From Allolobophora icterica (taxonomy: Eukaryota > Annelida > Clitellata > Crassiclitellata > Lumbricidae): a stretch of DNA of 64,000 nucleotides. The translations under genes and the position numbers were made by a program. The DNA lies in contig OY744616.1 of the NCBI GenBank assembly GCA_963556255.1, forward strand, positions 10,695,491 through 10,759,490, in the 5' to 3' direction. Below the pieces are notes generated by a model. That model did not search any database, was not told the DNA's origin, and saw only the letters and a list, made by a program, of their open reading frames with translations. This document shows positions 11,662-29,498 of this stretch, piece after piece. The first letter of the stretch is position 1; every line of letters begins with the position of its first letter.

Positions 11662-12028
11662 ATTCGATAGCATACAATACAACAGTATTTAATACAGTAC
11701 AACAGTGTTTGATACGATACAATACAACCGTTTCTGATAGGATACAAGACAACAGTGCTTGGTACAATACAATACAACAGTATTTAATACAGTACAGTAC
11801 AACAGTGTTTGATACGATACAATACAACAGTGTTTGATGGGATACAAGACAACAGTGTTTGGTACAATACAACAGTGTTTTATACGATACAATACAACAG
11901 TGTTTGATACGATACAACAGTGTTTGATAGGATACAAGACAACAGTGATTGGTACACCACAATACAACAGTGTTTGATAAGATACAAGGCAACAGTGTTT
12001 TATACGATACAATACGATACTGTCCTGC
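11662..12028. repeat. Minisatellite, ~25-bp unit
   Basis: About 14 imperfect copies of ATACAACAGTGTTTGATACG plus a few bases, with variants such as GATAGGATACAAGAC and TTGGTACAATAC. There are no unique spacers, and the units differ by point changes, so this is tandem duplication rather than a spaced array. Confidence 0.9.
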
Positions 12029-12117
12029 TGCCAAAGTTCAGAAGTGCTCATACGACAGTGAAATCGATGGCGCTGAGTAACTGTGCGTGAAGGACTTGCT
12101 CAAGGTCTTAAGAAAGT

Positions 12118-12192
12118 GACCGCCTGAGTGGAAACTTGAACCCATACTCTCCGCGTTACAAGGTGAGCTTTCTATCCAATCGTCTAACCTTT
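12118..12192 (-). repeat. tRNA-like SINE head or tRNA pseudogene
   Basis: On the minus strand, GTTAGACGATTGGATAGAAA resembles an A box region, CTTGTAA resembles an anticodon loop (TGT), and GGGTTCAAGTTTC resembles the T arm. The acceptor stem cannot be paired convincingly, so I read it as a degenerate tRNA-like sequence. Confidence 0.45.
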
Positions 12193-12799
12193 TCCTCGAT
12201 TCTGCTACACTGTTAACGCCGACGCCAAGCTTAAATTCTGGCGACGCCGTTGGTAGAATAGGGTTTGGGTAGTTTGGGACACTAATTTGCAGAAGTCCCT
12301 AACGAAGCTGAGACGGAAAATAAGTTCTTTATCACTTGGGTGCGTTGAGCTGTGGACGTCCTACCACGAACCATACAACAATCTACGAACTTCTCAGTCT
12401 GCCATTATATGTGTTCGCCAAAGTTACATTGGAAATACTTTCAGGAGTTAACCTGAAGAGGCGATATTTAAGCCTGCGGCTAGGATTTCAATTGAGAATG
12501 ATTTGCTTAACCCTCATTTAATGAACCTCGTTGTTCACTTATCAACTGAAACTGTACGACTTACGTGGGTAGATTAACCTCGGCACCTATATCCGGGGAA
12601 CGGCATCCCTTAATGACTAAAACCTTTCAGAGTCTAACTAGACTAACAGAGGCAAACAACGCGCAAAGCCAAGAGTCATCTTCTTGGTAACAGAATGATG
12701 TCATTTGAAATACTTCCGTTTTTAGTTATTCTGCACTCCTACTAGTATTACAGATCCTTTTTTATAATCTAAGACGTTTCCGCGCATCGACTATAGCAG

Positions 12800-14085
12800 T
12801 ATAGCGAGACCTGGGAGTCGACCCCAAAAAGTCGACTTGGGTCGACTTGGTCATCCCAAGTCGAGTCGAGTCGTTTCTACTTAGCGCAACTGACCCCAAG
12901 TTGAATTTGTACAAGAAAAGTGACTTCAAGTTGTTTCTTCTACAAGTCGACTTAAACTGACTTGAGACACAAATAAATCTAAATTTATCACGTGACACTA
13001 ATGATCGTGAGGCCAGGGCAGCAATTAAGCAGTTTTGTACTGTTTTGGTAAAAATGAAGCATATTCGTACCAGTTGTAACTTCTACCGCGTACTTAGGCG
13101 TACTTAGGCTCCGATATTCTTTTGTACAAGATGATTGCCCGTCATATATGACGGGGGAGGCAGAGGGAGAGGTAGGGCTGGAGGAAGGGAGGCAGAGAGA
13201 GACTCACTAACCGCTGTTTGTTTATGTGTCAATCCGTCGGACCGTCTGTCTGACCGTCGGGGTGTGCGCCCGCACGTCCATCTGTCCAGCATCAAGTGTC
13301 GACGGGTCGGGCCAATTTTTCTCGCCCGCGTGATATGAGGGCCATAAGGAGGTCGTCAAACGCAGTCAGAGAGGGAGAGGGATGGAGGGAAGGAGTGAGA
13401 AGGAGGGAGAGGTAGGGCGGGAGGGTGGCAGAGACAGACTTAGTAATCGCTGTTTGTCCATGTGTCAATCCGTCCGTCTGGCCGACCGTCCGTACGGGTG
13501 TGAGCCCGCACGTCCACTCGCCCAGCGCCGAGTGTCGGTAGGCCGGGGCAACTTCGCTCGCCCGCGTGATATGCCGGCCCTAGGGAGGTCGTCGCAGACA
13601 CATTCCAGACATTCCAGAGCGTTTCTCGTAAGACACACGGATCTGGAAAACTATAATAGATATTATCGACGGAGGGTGGGCTAAACAGTTACTTACTTAT
13701 TTTTTATCGGTGTCGTGCCGATTTATTTATATAATTTGTTATTCCATGTTAAAACGTCACACGTACATTTAATTTTTAAAAATGGATAATCGAAATGTTA
13801 ACAATTTTATTCATTAGGTGTTGAGGTCTCATCACTCATTAGTATATGAACGTAATGCTTGCTACTTGCTAGGCCAAATTGGCTTGACATTGTTGTATTA
13901 TTAGCCGTACGTAATCGTTATCACCATGTCAGAAGTCGACTTTAAGTCGAAAGTTGGTTGTTTTTCTTCTAAGTCGGAACAAGTCGTTTTGGCTCCAAGT
14001 CGTCGACTTCAAGTCGACTTCAAGTCACCTTAGAGTCAAGTGGGGTCAGATTGGCTGACCAAAGTCACTCCCAGGTTTAACTATA
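12800..14085. mobile_element. TIR element with internal tandem duplication, ~1.29 kb
   Basis: The left end TATAGCGAGACCTGGGAGT and right end TATAGTTAAACCTGGGAGT (reverse-complemented) form an imperfect ~19-bp terminal inverted repeat. Subterminal regions are rich in AAGTCGACTT-like motifs on both sides (12825-12965 and 13935-14040). The motif ACTATAGCA occurs just outside both ends, but I cannot set the exact target duplication. The GC-rich interior contains two ~220-bp copies in tandem (about 13140-13355 and 13385-13595), both with CGCCCGCGTGATATG. No transposase is visible. Confidence 0.65.
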
Positions 14086-14413
14086 GCAAGTCATTCTCCG
14101 TAGCTACAGAGTGAGGTTACACCACTATTTAAAAAGCGTTTCGCGGTCCATGGGAATACCGGACAGGCGATTCGCTTTCCTGCATCACTCTGCGTTGGAT
14201 TTCCAGTCGCATTTAGCACAATCTCATCGTTAAAGTGTGAAGTATTGGCTATCATTGTAAACTAGTAATAATAATAAAAAAAAATAATAGAAATATTAGT
14301 AACCTCATCATCAGCTCTCATCCACCATCGTCGTCGTCAGCGATTCTGATTATCACCGTTATCGTCATTGTAATCAACATTCTATTTGTGTACGTGTTAA
14401 AACTTTAAATATA
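14086..14413. other. Start of the duplicated unit upstream of GPCR copy 1
   Basis: CATCATCG-type triplets near 14305-14375 resemble the region at 30500-30600 before copy 3, so this stretch belongs to the duplicated unit. No coding exon is seen. Confidence 0.45.
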
Positions 14414-14475
14414 GACCCTACCTTAAAGGACCTCTCAAAGACCCTACCTTCCAAGACATCTCAAAGGCTCTGCGT
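14414..14475. repeat. ~27-bp minisatellite upstream of GPCR copy 1 (about 2.5 units)
   Basis: Units resemble CCCTACCTTCAAGGACATCT plus CAAAGG. The same motif is expanded upstream of copy 2 (22306-22598) and copy 3 (30620-30805) and is followed in all three by a TTTCC(A/G)AGCAGAATACAGCA sequence. Confidence 0.8.
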
Positions 14476-14635
14476 CACCTCCCAGTCTCGTCGTTTCCAG
14501 AGCAGAATACAGCACTAGAATTAGCTGACCAAAGTTATTAGTTACTGTTTGAGTAGCTAAAGTTTTAAGCATCCTACACCTCAACAACCCCTTCCTCGTT
14601 CCTCCACATCATTGACTGACGGGTGTAAAAGAGTG

Positions 14636-17368
<2,733 letters not shown>

Positions 17369-19022
17369 AAACGCTGATGAGGTCACGCTTAACAAATCAA
17401 ACATACTTAACTAAATTATAATTCGTCTGCGAGACTAACAGTGATTGATTTTAAATTATTGATTCTTATTTAGGAATGACCACTGACTGAATTAGCCCAA
17501 CCGTTGTATTCTGTCAAACCGGTTCTATCCAGTTAATCGACTAGGTTTTCAATCTTGATGTCTGGAGCTTCAGATACCGAAAGTATGTATACGCGTCTGT
17601 GTCATTAAGGTGTGTTTTCTTCGGTGATCGACTGATAAACATTGGCGAATTGTGGATATTGTAAACGATTATTCGATTGGTTACAGAGGACGGTGATCAC
17701 CACTATTGATTTCTTTGCAGTGTTTAAATCAGAGGCAGTAAGGTCACACAGGCTGTATTCTCGTACGTGTGGAAGCTTGGAAAAGCAAATTCAAGAATCT
17801 GCCACTCCAATGCCAAATTTTTGCCCATCCCCTAATATTTTTCATTTTGTGTTTAGGAAAACACCAAACAATTCTGGAGGCACCAATAAGAACAACACAA
17901 CTTTTGCTTAAACATATAATTGTTATTACTATCCTATCTTTCAAATTTTATTGATTTGTCGTCTTCTCACTTGCATGTTTAAATTAAATTTTATGTCCGA
18001 TTTGTAATTTTTAAGTGTTGCCGCTCATTGGAACTTGCAGCCCGTAGGTCGTGACTTCGTTTGTTCCTATAGACATAAAACCGCCACTGGAAAGCGAACA
18101 CTCCCCAGCGCTCTCGGAACCTTAACAAGTCAAATATACATAATGCTTCTTCTGCGAGAGGAATGGACGAAGTCACTGCAATCTTGTGTAGGATCAGGCT
18201 GTATCCCAGGCTGCCATGTTCATTGGGCTCCATACTGGCTGCTCATTGTAGCTGGTGCCTTGCAGTGGGTCCAACGTTGGCCCACCGAACGTTGCGTTTG
18301 GGGAAGTATATTTCGTAGTAATACAATTATTCAACAAAATGCGATCTTCCTCGTGAAACCTACTTGAATCGTTTCCGATTGTCTGACTTATGTTGTTCAT
18401 TTTCAAACTGAAAGTTCGTGGACTTTTATATGAATAAATACGAACCTTCCGTCATCAATTGATCTAAACTTAGCAGCAGTTTAAATTACAGTCTTGGGGT
18501 AAAAAAACAAAAGTAAAGCTTCCGCATCCATCGAGGGTCGTAGGAGAGGCGACCGTGTTCCCTCGTTCGGCCCCTGAGCAGGCAATGGATGAATCCCAAA
18601 TTCACAGACACGAGTCTGGCGCATCGCAGGATTTCCGTTTACTCCCAAGTTTACGCCGGTATCAAATTAAACTGCTTAGTGACAGAGGCACGTGCATCTC
18701 TGTGCAGAAACTTACTTACAACCTTCCAGGGGCCTTACACGGAGTCGAACCCGTAACTTTATGCTCAATGACCAGACGTGAAACTGATAGACTGTCGTGT
18801 CTGGTAATGGTGTAAAATAAGAATGTTTGTTCTTCCCAATCCTCTCCGCACCCACTGAATGATTAAATTAGCTTGCTTGATGAGACAGTTCGACAAATAG
18901 TTCAACCTACTTGTTTGAGGAGTTAATGAACAAATATATAGACGAGCGGCTCAGACCAGAGCACGTATATTCCAATTAAATAATTTATGGGAGGCTCGAC
19001 CCTAATTGCATTGCACCCCGAG
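17369..19022. other. 3' flank of GPCR copy 1
   Basis: The blocks 18130-18310 and 18860-19015 match 35460-35670 and 36065-36240 behind copy 3, so the duplicated unit runs past the gene. Copy 1 has CATTAAGG where copy 3 has CAATAAAA (34850), so the copy 3 type polyadenylation signal is not present here. A tRNA-like minus-strand fragment (GGAGTCGAACCCGTAAC, 18738-18754) is a weak SINE hint. Confidence 0.55.
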
Positions 19023-19287
19023 CAGCGGCGTGCAGAGGGGGTGCCGAGGGTGCGACGGCCCCGGGCATCCAGCCGGGGGGCATCCAACGGTTGGCGTTGG
19101 CCCAGTCACATCTCTTGCGCTTGTATTGACGGACTAATTTCGTATCATACGAATCGTATGCCGCAGTTTAAGTACTAACAGTGGCGACTCCACAGGGGGG
19201 ATATGATATGAATTGGGGAAAGAACAATTTAGGGGCATCCAATGAAGGGGTTGGCCCCGGGCATCAAAGAACCTCTGCACGCCACTG
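19023..19287. mobile_element. hAT MITE, 265 bp
   Basis: Ends CAGCGGCGTGCAGAGG and CAGTGGCGTGCAGAGG (reverse-complemented right end) with identical 8-bp flanks ACCCCGAG at 19015-19022 and 19288-19295. The corresponding site behind GPCR copy 3 (about 36236) lacks it, so the insertion followed the duplication. Confidence 0.92.
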
Positions 19288-19789
19288 ACCCCGAGTCCCT
19301 TAAATCAACTCATGTCCATCGTACTACATACAGGAATATTTTGAAAACTCCTTATAGGCCTATATATCACTTTTATGGACATTGTCTAAAGTTACTGATG
19401 CCATGGTGGTGTCATGGTGGTGCCATAGTGATGCCATGGTGGTGCCAGTGGTGCCACTAGGCGTGTTGACACTCGCCATAGCTAATTTAGCTGTTCTTGC
19501 TACATGTCATGGACAGTAACTATCTAACTTTAGATAATATCCAGAAAAGTGATCAGGATATAGCCCGTACCAAAGTGCCTGCACAGCTTCTAAATTAAGT
19601 TGCAAATTGGGTCGAGCTGGTGTCAGGTGCGGCAGTACTTTTCTGAAAGGGAAACGCATTGTATAAAAGACTCTAAGAATTACCTTTGAGTTCTCTTCTA
19701 ACATAACATAACATAACATAACAAGGGTTTTAAGTGGTTCAGAAGGCGTGTAGTCTGTGTTAGAACCACTGCAAATTAATCTTGAACGC
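19288..19789. other. Spacer between GPCR units 1 and 2
   Basis: Contains GCCATGGTGGTGTCATGGTG-like short repeats (19398-19460) and a (CATAA)n tract (19702-19722). No gene seen. Confidence 0.5.
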
Positions 19790-20095
19790 TTAATAGCCCA
19801 ATTTCCCTAGCTTCTTCTTAAAAGCTGTTATTGTGTCCACCGAGACAGTACCATCATCCAAACCATTCCACAGGTCTACAACACTCGCACTAAAGAATTT
19901 CTGCCCTAATGTTCCTTTCGGCCTCTTAAATAATTTATACCCGTGCCCCCGAGTTGCCTTGTTTGGTGCTAATTCAAAGAACGTCTCCCACTGCAGTGCT
20001 TCCTTTCCAGTGATAATCTTATAAGCTTCGATTAGATCTCCTCTGCTCCTCCTTCTGAATTGAAAACTCGGGTGTAGGCACTCCCGCTTAAAAGT
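19790..20095 (-). pseudogene. LINE (CR1/L2-like) ORF2 C-terminus, minus strand
   Basis: Reading leftward from about 20095 the frame stays open for about 100 codons to TAA at 19790-19792. It carries the CR1/L2 post-RT signature: RRRSRGDLIEAYKI, then RGHGYKLFKRP, then SVVDLWNGL and ITAFKKKL. There is no RT domain upstream, so this is a 5'-truncated insertion with a well kept reading frame, suggesting recent activity. Confidence 0.8.
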
Positions 20096-20799
20096 GTCTC
20101 ATTACAGACGATATTAGAGTAGCCACAGGCGTCAGGAAGTCGCCATCACGGTTGAGGCTTATATCGCCTCGCCCTTTCCACCACCTCTGCTCAACGGGAA
20201 TCTACTTCCATGAATTTTGTGCCTAAAGATACAGGTGAAAACGTCATATTGTGACAGGAAAGGCTTCCTTCAAGTGTTTGGAAAGGGAAAGGGTTTTGGT
20301 TTGGTTCACTTACAAGAACATGGAAACACTTCCGACAGCGAGTGCATGAAAAGGCTTCGTTGTCTACGGTGTCACGTGGTAAGATAATTTTCTATATATG
20401 TTTGTTTGGGAGAGACTTTCTTTCAAGTAGACCTACACCTGTGACGGACAAGAACGCCTGCGATTCGTCAAATTTCATGATGAACGCAACGACCTTCTTC
20501 ACGGTTGGTATAAACATTTTGAAGAAATAAACGCCCACCTTACTTTCATTTCCACTTCCTTAGAGACTGATTCTATAGTCCATATTTTCAGTCAGTTTAG
20601 TTCAATCATTCAGGGCATATATAGCACTTTCACCTCTTCAAGGTATGTGCTCACTTTCCTACATGCAGGATGCATACATACATACATACATGCAAACATA
20701 CATCAATATATATTATATGTACATATATATATACACACATACACACAAGTAGCAGCCTGGATCACCGGTGACAGGTTCTAACAAGTTGAAGTCGTAGAA
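20096..20799. other. Spacer with short ATACATAC repeats
   Basis: ACATACATACATGCAAACAT-like repeats at 20660-20755. No convincing exon. Confidence 0.4.
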
Positions 20800-21120
20800 C
20801 AGCGGTTCTCAACCTGTGAGTTACGAAACACACAAAATATTAAACTTCAAATAAACATTTAATTTACTAAATTTTACTTTTAAAATTTTCAAAATTATTA
20901 CCAACAAAAAATTAACAATTATTTAGTTGATTAATGAGTTTATGCAATTATGCATGATACATATGGATTATCAGATGGTGAGAAGTGAAAATTAATGCAT
21001 CATAATGGTAGCAGAAATGCAGTGAAGGGGAGAAAGTCAATTGATTTTATTGTCGGAAGTCACCAAAATTTTGGAAATATTATCAAGGGGTCACAGCACT
21101 AAATAGATTGAGAACCGCTG
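20800..21120. mobile_element. hAT (Charlie-like) MITE, 321 bp
   Basis: Ends CAGCGGTTCTCAACCTGTG and CAGCGGTTCTCAATCTATT (reverse-complemented right end), and perfect 8-bp flanks TCGTAGAA at 20792-20799 and 21121-21128. The CAGYGGTTCTCAA termini resemble the hAT-Charlie group. The interior is AT-rich with no transposase. Confidence 0.93.
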
Positions 21121-21749
21121 TCGTAGAACTCAGGCATGGTGGTGTTTTGAACTTGTGAAAAACTACTTGCTGCCTCTTGTGTGCTTAGAACTGTCTAAGA
21201 ATTGACGTCGCTACAAGGATCCCAAGATCACGCGCGTCATTGTAAAGGAAGCAATTCACTAGCTTTTAAAGAGATTACGAAGAGAACCGTTGAGCAAATA
21301 GATGACAATAGGAAGATTATTATCGACACTTCTCGTACCTTGAGAAACCTTATAAAGACAAACCCGTTGGAATATGCGTTACAATGAGACGATTCTGCTG
21401 ACACGTCGCGTAGGTCCTACCTTGAGAAACCTTACAAAGGAGAACTATCTTCGCCTATGCCTGCTGTCGTAGATGATTGAATGTCGGGTATTCGGCATTC
21501 GACCACGAATCCGTTTATAACGGAAGTTACGCTTCAGAATGATCAGTATCAGCACGATTTCTGAACTGAACAGTGGCTCTGAAAGAGGTTTTTCTGACTG
21601 TGTAGCGTGAGCCTGCAGGTTTACTTGTTTCGCGTACGTATATTGGAAGTAACTGTTGAGTAGCAGATTTTAGCAGATAGCCTGATTTCTGATTTAACCC
21701 GATCATCCTCCTATCTCTGTTTTTCACGACCATAGTCGCAACTTATCAT

Positions 21750-22150
21750 AAGTTCTCTGACTGGGCCATATCCCACATTGCACCACGTCTCTGGAACGAT
21801 CTTCCTTCTGAATTCCGCAAATTTACGATTCCCCATCGTCATTGCCAATCACCTCCATCATCTGCCTAAGGCTCCTCTGTCTATCACTTTTCGGGATTTC
21901 CTTTCAAAACTGAAGTCCCACTTCTTCAAGAATTCATACCCGGACTCATCTCGTCTACTGCCTTACAATTTTCGACCTCAACGACACCCGCCTTATTAGC
22001 TTCTCTGCCTCCTCTGACATTCTGGCAACCGTACTCGGACCTCCTTTAGATCGTCCCATTGGACAACCCCTCTAATTCGACGCAGCGCACGTGAATAAAC
22101 TGTGCCCTGCGCTTAGCCTTCGAGTGGCGCTTTAGAAGTTTGGAGTTTAT
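21750..22150 (+). repeat. L2-like LINE 3' end (copy A, uninterrupted)
   Basis: The translation carries SDWAISHIAPRLWNDLP and FRDFLSKLKSHFF, the usual end of L2/CR1-like ORFs, with small frame breaks. It is followed by GCCTTCGAGTGGCGCTTTAG. The segment 21190-22250 is homologous to the split copy at 26390-30380, so it lies within the duplicated upstream region of GPCR copies 2 and 3. Confidence 0.75.
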
Positions 22151-22305
22151 GATTACGAATCTGGTTTCTCTGCTCTTTCGGCCTGTTTTCTAGAACGGAA
22201 AATAATTTCTACAATAACTGTGACTGTGCTTTCACTTCAAGCTACCATCGCTTGATACCTTGTGAATCATGACAACGACGCCCGAGAAGTCACTAGACTA
22301 GATCA

Positions 22306-22598
22306 GGCCCTACATTCTAGGCCATCTCAGAGGCCCTACCTTCAAGGACATCTCAGAGGCCCTACCTCACAAGGACATATCAGAGGCCCTAGCTTCAAGG
22401 ACGTCTCAGAGGCCCTACCTTCAATGATATCTCAAAGGCCCTAAAATCAAGGACACCTCATAGACCCTTCATTCAAGGAAATCTCAAAGGCCCTGCCTTA
22501 AAGAACATCCTAAAGACTCTACCTCAATGACATCTCATAAGCCCTACCATAAAGGGCATCTGAAAGACTCTACCCTCAAGGACATTTCAAAGGCGCTG
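22306..22598. repeat. ~27-bp minisatellite upstream of GPCR copy 2 (about 10 units)
   Basis: Units resemble GGCCCTACCTTCAAGGACAT plus CTCAGA, ending about 150 bp before the ATG of copy 2. Expanded relative to copies 1 and 3. Confidence 0.9.
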
Positions 22599-22753
22599 CG
22601 TCACCCCCAGTCTCGTGGATTTCCGAGCAGAATACAGCATTAGAATTAGAACTGGTTAGGTTACTGTTTGAGTAGTTACAGTTTAAGCATCTTACACCTC
22701 AACGACCTCTTCCACGTTCCTCCGCCTCATTGACTAACGAGTGTAAAAGAGTG

Positions 22754-25338
<2,585 letters not shown>

Positions 25339-25872
25339 AGGCATTGATGAGGTCACGCTTAACAAATCAAGCATACTTAGCTGAATTTTAATTCGACTGC
25401 GAGACCAACATTTCTCAGTGATTGATTTGAAACTAAATTTATTTAGGAATGATCGCAGAATTAACTAACGCAATACTGACCGGCGCTATATCAAGTCAAT
25501 TTTATGTATGAAGTCTATTGCTAACCCACAACTCTTTACAGTACTTCCAGCACAAGTATTTGTGAATTGTTAACCATCCAGCCACCTCGCTCTAGCCGAT
25601 CATCCCATCTCGTTCACTATCCTACCCCAGTGACTACTCGCCTCAATGGAACTCGTTGTCAGGACCTATGTGATGTTGATAATTTTCAACGTCTCGTCTC
25701 ATCATTGGACACATCTAACTGGAAGTTTACGTTGGGGGTTGTCCTTGCCGAATGATTAGGTCTGCACTGGAGGGATGTGTTTTCGCCGTGTTTAGATTTG
25801 TTTTTGTGTTTGGAAGAGTGGTGAATATTTTCGTGTACTTGTGTAGATATATTCGAGGGGCCTTCTATAACA
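25339..25872. other. 3' flank of GPCR copy 2
   Basis: The first ~110 bp resemble the 3' flank of copy 1, after which the sequence diverges, so the duplication boundary is close to 25450. No other gene seen. Confidence 0.5.
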
Positions 25873-26196
25873 ATACATACATACATACATACATACATAC
25901 ATACATACATACATACATACATACATACATACATACATACATACATACATACATACATACATACATACATACATACATACATACCACATACTTACATACA
26001 CAGAAACCTATAAACATACATATAGACCTACATACCTACATGCATGCATGCATGCATGCATACATACATACATGCATACATACATACATACATACATACA
26101 TACATACATACATACATACATACATACATACATACATACATACATACATACATACATGCATGCATGCATACATACATACATACATACATACATACA

Positions 26197-26228
<32 letters not shown>
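25873..26228. repeat. (TACA)n microsatellite
   Basis: About 350 bp of ATAC tetranucleotides with an interrupted centre (25981-26060) and GCAT-containing variants. Confidence 0.97.
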
Positions 26229-26934
26229 CATAGAAACAGAAGCATACATACACAGGTGCATACATGCACAGTTGCACACATGTACACATGCACAGATGGA
26301 CACATGCACATAGGCACACATACACTTAGGCGTAGTGGTGTTATGTACCTGTGACAAGCACTTGGGGCCACTTGTGTGATTTGAATTGTCTAAGGATCGA
26401 CGTCGCTAAGGACCCCTAGATCACGCGCGTCATTTCAAAGGAAGCAATTCGCTAGATTTTGAAGAGATTGCGAAAACAACCGTAAGGCAAGCTTTTACAT
26501 TAGACGATTGTGTTCGACACGTCGCGTTCGTTGAGAACCTTATAGCCTAAAGACAAAACCGTTGGAATATGCGTAACAATAAGACGATTATGTTCGCTAC
26601 GTTGCGTAAGTACGCTGAGAAACATTATAATCGATCTCCACGTATGCTTTTCGATGCTGTCGTAGCAGAGTGCATGTCCGTTAATAAAGGAAGATGCGCT
26701 GCAGAATGAGCAGTATCAGCACGATTTCTGAATCGAACAGTGGATCAGGAAGAGGTTTGACTAACTGCGTAAGGTGCTCCTGGAGGTTCACATGTCTCGC
26801 GTACGTATATTGGAAGTAACTGTTCAGCAACAGATTTTAACAGATAGCCTGATTTCTAATTTAACATGATCACCCTCCTATCTCAGTATTTCTCGGCCTC
26901 CGGTCACAACTCATCACAATTCTCCGACCGAACC

Positions 26935-29318
26935 CAGGGTCCGATTTGTCAAAAAAGAAGCAGGGGGGTCGGAAATCTATACAAATAATAAAAATTTATT
27001 AAGCCATAATTAATTTTTTTACTCGTTATTTTGTAAATGAGGTTAATGAACTTCCATAGTATGTCAAGATTCTGCAATGACCAACAGCCAACTAGGCTAC
27101 GATGCAAACATGACATCGAAGAAAAATTTATATTCAAAATTAAAAGGAGCTTTCAGCAGCAGTTTTAGCTGAAATATACTAATAGGAACAACAAATTGTA
27201 GGCCCACACAGAAGCGTTAGACGTGACTAAATTGCACTGAAAGATGAAATACAAGTACACAACCAAAGCTATCAAACCAATGCATCAAGTACTGTCATTG
27301 GAAATACTAGCAAACCCAATGAACCAGTGCACCAAGTACACTAGTATAGCCACTATAAAAGCTGCATATTTCTTTTGTTTGTGCACAATAGTCGCCTTGC
27401 CAATTGGCTTATCTAAGGCATCATGGCACCCAGATTTCAGCCAGGAAATAACGTATATCCTGGCATTCCAAGATGTTAGAGATGGCCCGTTAATGCTGAT
27501 CATCAACAAGTAGCTGATGGGGCCAACAGCCAGCAGGTTGCGCACTGTAGGCCTATGTTGCAAGTTCATCTGGCTAAAGCTACGCTCGCAAGCTGCAGAC
27601 GAAATGAGCAGAATCTTCAAAGTGTGCTCAAGTGTTGCGAGATCAGACCCCCCCCATGTTGGCCTTGTTTGTATGTATAGAGTACTCGATCACAATCTGG
27701 GAATTGTGACTTATTGTTAATTAATTAATTTAAATATGAAAATAAATTGAGAAGATCATTTTACTTATAAATAAAGTGTCTTCTATCATATTAAGAGGTT
27801 CAAGTACAACACAAAAGGATAAGCTTTAAGATTCTTATCCAGTTTTTAATAGAAATTGTTGATACAGACAAAGAAGAAATTAAAAAGGGTGATAGGCGGG
27901 ACCTCCAAACTAAAAACAGATAGATTGAGTCAGTTAATTAGCTCAGTTAAGCTTACAGTTGGGTGTAAATTGGAATAGGCCCATTAGGACTTTGCGCACT
28001 TTTCCATTGACAAAGTCATCAATAAACTGATTAAAATTCAGTTGACGTAGAATATCACTCTCTATGCTCAACGCTGCAGGGTGGCTAGGTCTCTCATGTG
28101 TCATATTTGAAATGAACTTTCAACACCTTTGCCATGTATTGGTACATGAACTACTCATGACTTATGTTGAGGCCTGCCCTACCTGTCTCGTGTTTAAACA
28201 TTTTGACAAAATAAGAACACTGCATAAAATTATCAGCTCATTGCCAATGCTTTCATCGAGGTCATCGCCGTATATTGCTACAAGGTTTTTCTCTGAGTTG
28301 TGTATTTCTTCATCACTACAAGATTCAAGCCTCGATAGAAAACCAAACCTTGAGCAGAGTGGTTCGTATGATGCAAGCCTTCTTGTCAAGTCGGTTGTGA
28401 ATTGATCAACGGTTGGGCAGAAAATTGTCAATCCGAAACTTCTCTGAAGCAGAGTGCACAGCTTCTGGGGTTCCACCATAATCCATTGGTAGGAGACGTA
28501 CGTTTTGATGACGTGTTCTTGTTTGAACATATTCTGCCGTTCCACAACAGAGTCAGACTCGGCAGAGCGGGAACTTTGTTGGACTGGCGGTTGTATGACA
28601 ACAACTGCAGCATCACCAGTGACTTTATATAGGCACTTTATATAGGCACAGATGAGCCTGCATTTTGACCACCTTATGCCGAATGCCGATCTCCAATTCG
28701 GTTCATGTCACAAAAATGACAGCATAGCTGTGCACTGATACAGATGTGCACTCTAGTCTAGGTCAATCGAGGTCAAAAGCGCCAGCGAACGCTGGACAGA
28801 ATGCCACTGTCTACTTGACCTTTACCCCGCAACTGGATGCTCGTGGCGTTGGAGCCGATGTGCCCAAGGCGAGGACTCCGGGCATGAAGGCGCCTGAGGG
28901 CGCTGGCTTGTGCAGGGACTGTGGTCCGTTTGTTGTCTTCTGTATGTTTGGTCATGCCCTGCGAAATAATTCTGACACTGCCTCTGCCTACAGAGTAGAC
29001 GACCTCAGCTTGAGTTAAAAGTAACATAATCCCTCAACAGCTGAATATGCGAAGCTTAAAGCGCTACTCGTGAACAATATTAACGTGATATTTCAAAATC
29101 AGGGTATCGACTGGATAATAAATAATTACCCAAAGGTGACAAGGCTGCACTGCTTGCGGTAGGTCATACTGGAGTCGTTTGGTGTAGGACTCAGGGTAAT
29201 GAATTTGAGGGGGTCAAGCCGACCCCCCGGGGGTCGGCCAAAGGCTTGAAGCAGGGGGGTCAAAAAAAGAAGCAGGGGGGTCCAACCCCCCCCGACCCCC
29301 CCGGCAAATCGGACCCTG
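26935..29318. mobile_element. hAT transposon, 2384 bp, with decayed transposase
   Basis: Perfect 14-bp terminal inverted repeats CAGGGTCCGATTTG and identical 8-bp flanks ACCGAACC (26927-26934, 29319-29326). Both ends continue with G-rich AGAAGCAGGGGGGTC subterminal motifs, which are repeated at the right end. It carries minus-strand transposase pieces and sits inside a LINE fragment. Confidence 0.93.
27285..28545 (-). pseudogene. hAT transposase remnant (ZMYM/DUF4371-like)
   Basis: Two minus-strand open pieces, 28545-28162 and 27620-27285, lie in transcription order. The first has FCPTVDQFTTDLTRRL, then ESCSDEEI, resembling the central part of hAT transposases related to zinc-finger MYM-type proteins. 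The second has SSAACERSFSQMNL, the C-terminal hAT dimerisation signature (usually CERSFS.M..IK). The region between them is not open and I see no N-terminal zinc finger, so the gene is broken. Confidence 0.75.
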
Positions 29319-29498
29319 ACCGAACCATATCCCACACTGCACCACGTCTCTGGAACGATCTCCCTCCTGAATTCCTCAAATTTCGGTTCCACACATCATC
29401 ACTGCCAATCACCCACCATCATATCTGCCTCCGGTTCCTCTGTCTATCACCCTTCGGGCTTTCCAGTCAGAACTAAAGTCCTCTTCAAGAGTTCATAT

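Noticed and set aside
11662..12028. CRISPR-like array
   Set aside because: Direct repeats without unique spacers in a eukaryotic sequence; same reasoning for 47825-48305 and 22306-22598.
12118..12192. Functional tRNA-Thr gene
   Set aside because: The anticodon loop and B box look right, but the acceptor stem does not pair; a SINE head or relic is more likely.
13135..13684. GC-rich open frames with Arg-Ser-rich sequence
   Set aside because: Lie in the ~220-bp tandem duplication of a TIR element; the two copies are open in different frames and show no domain.
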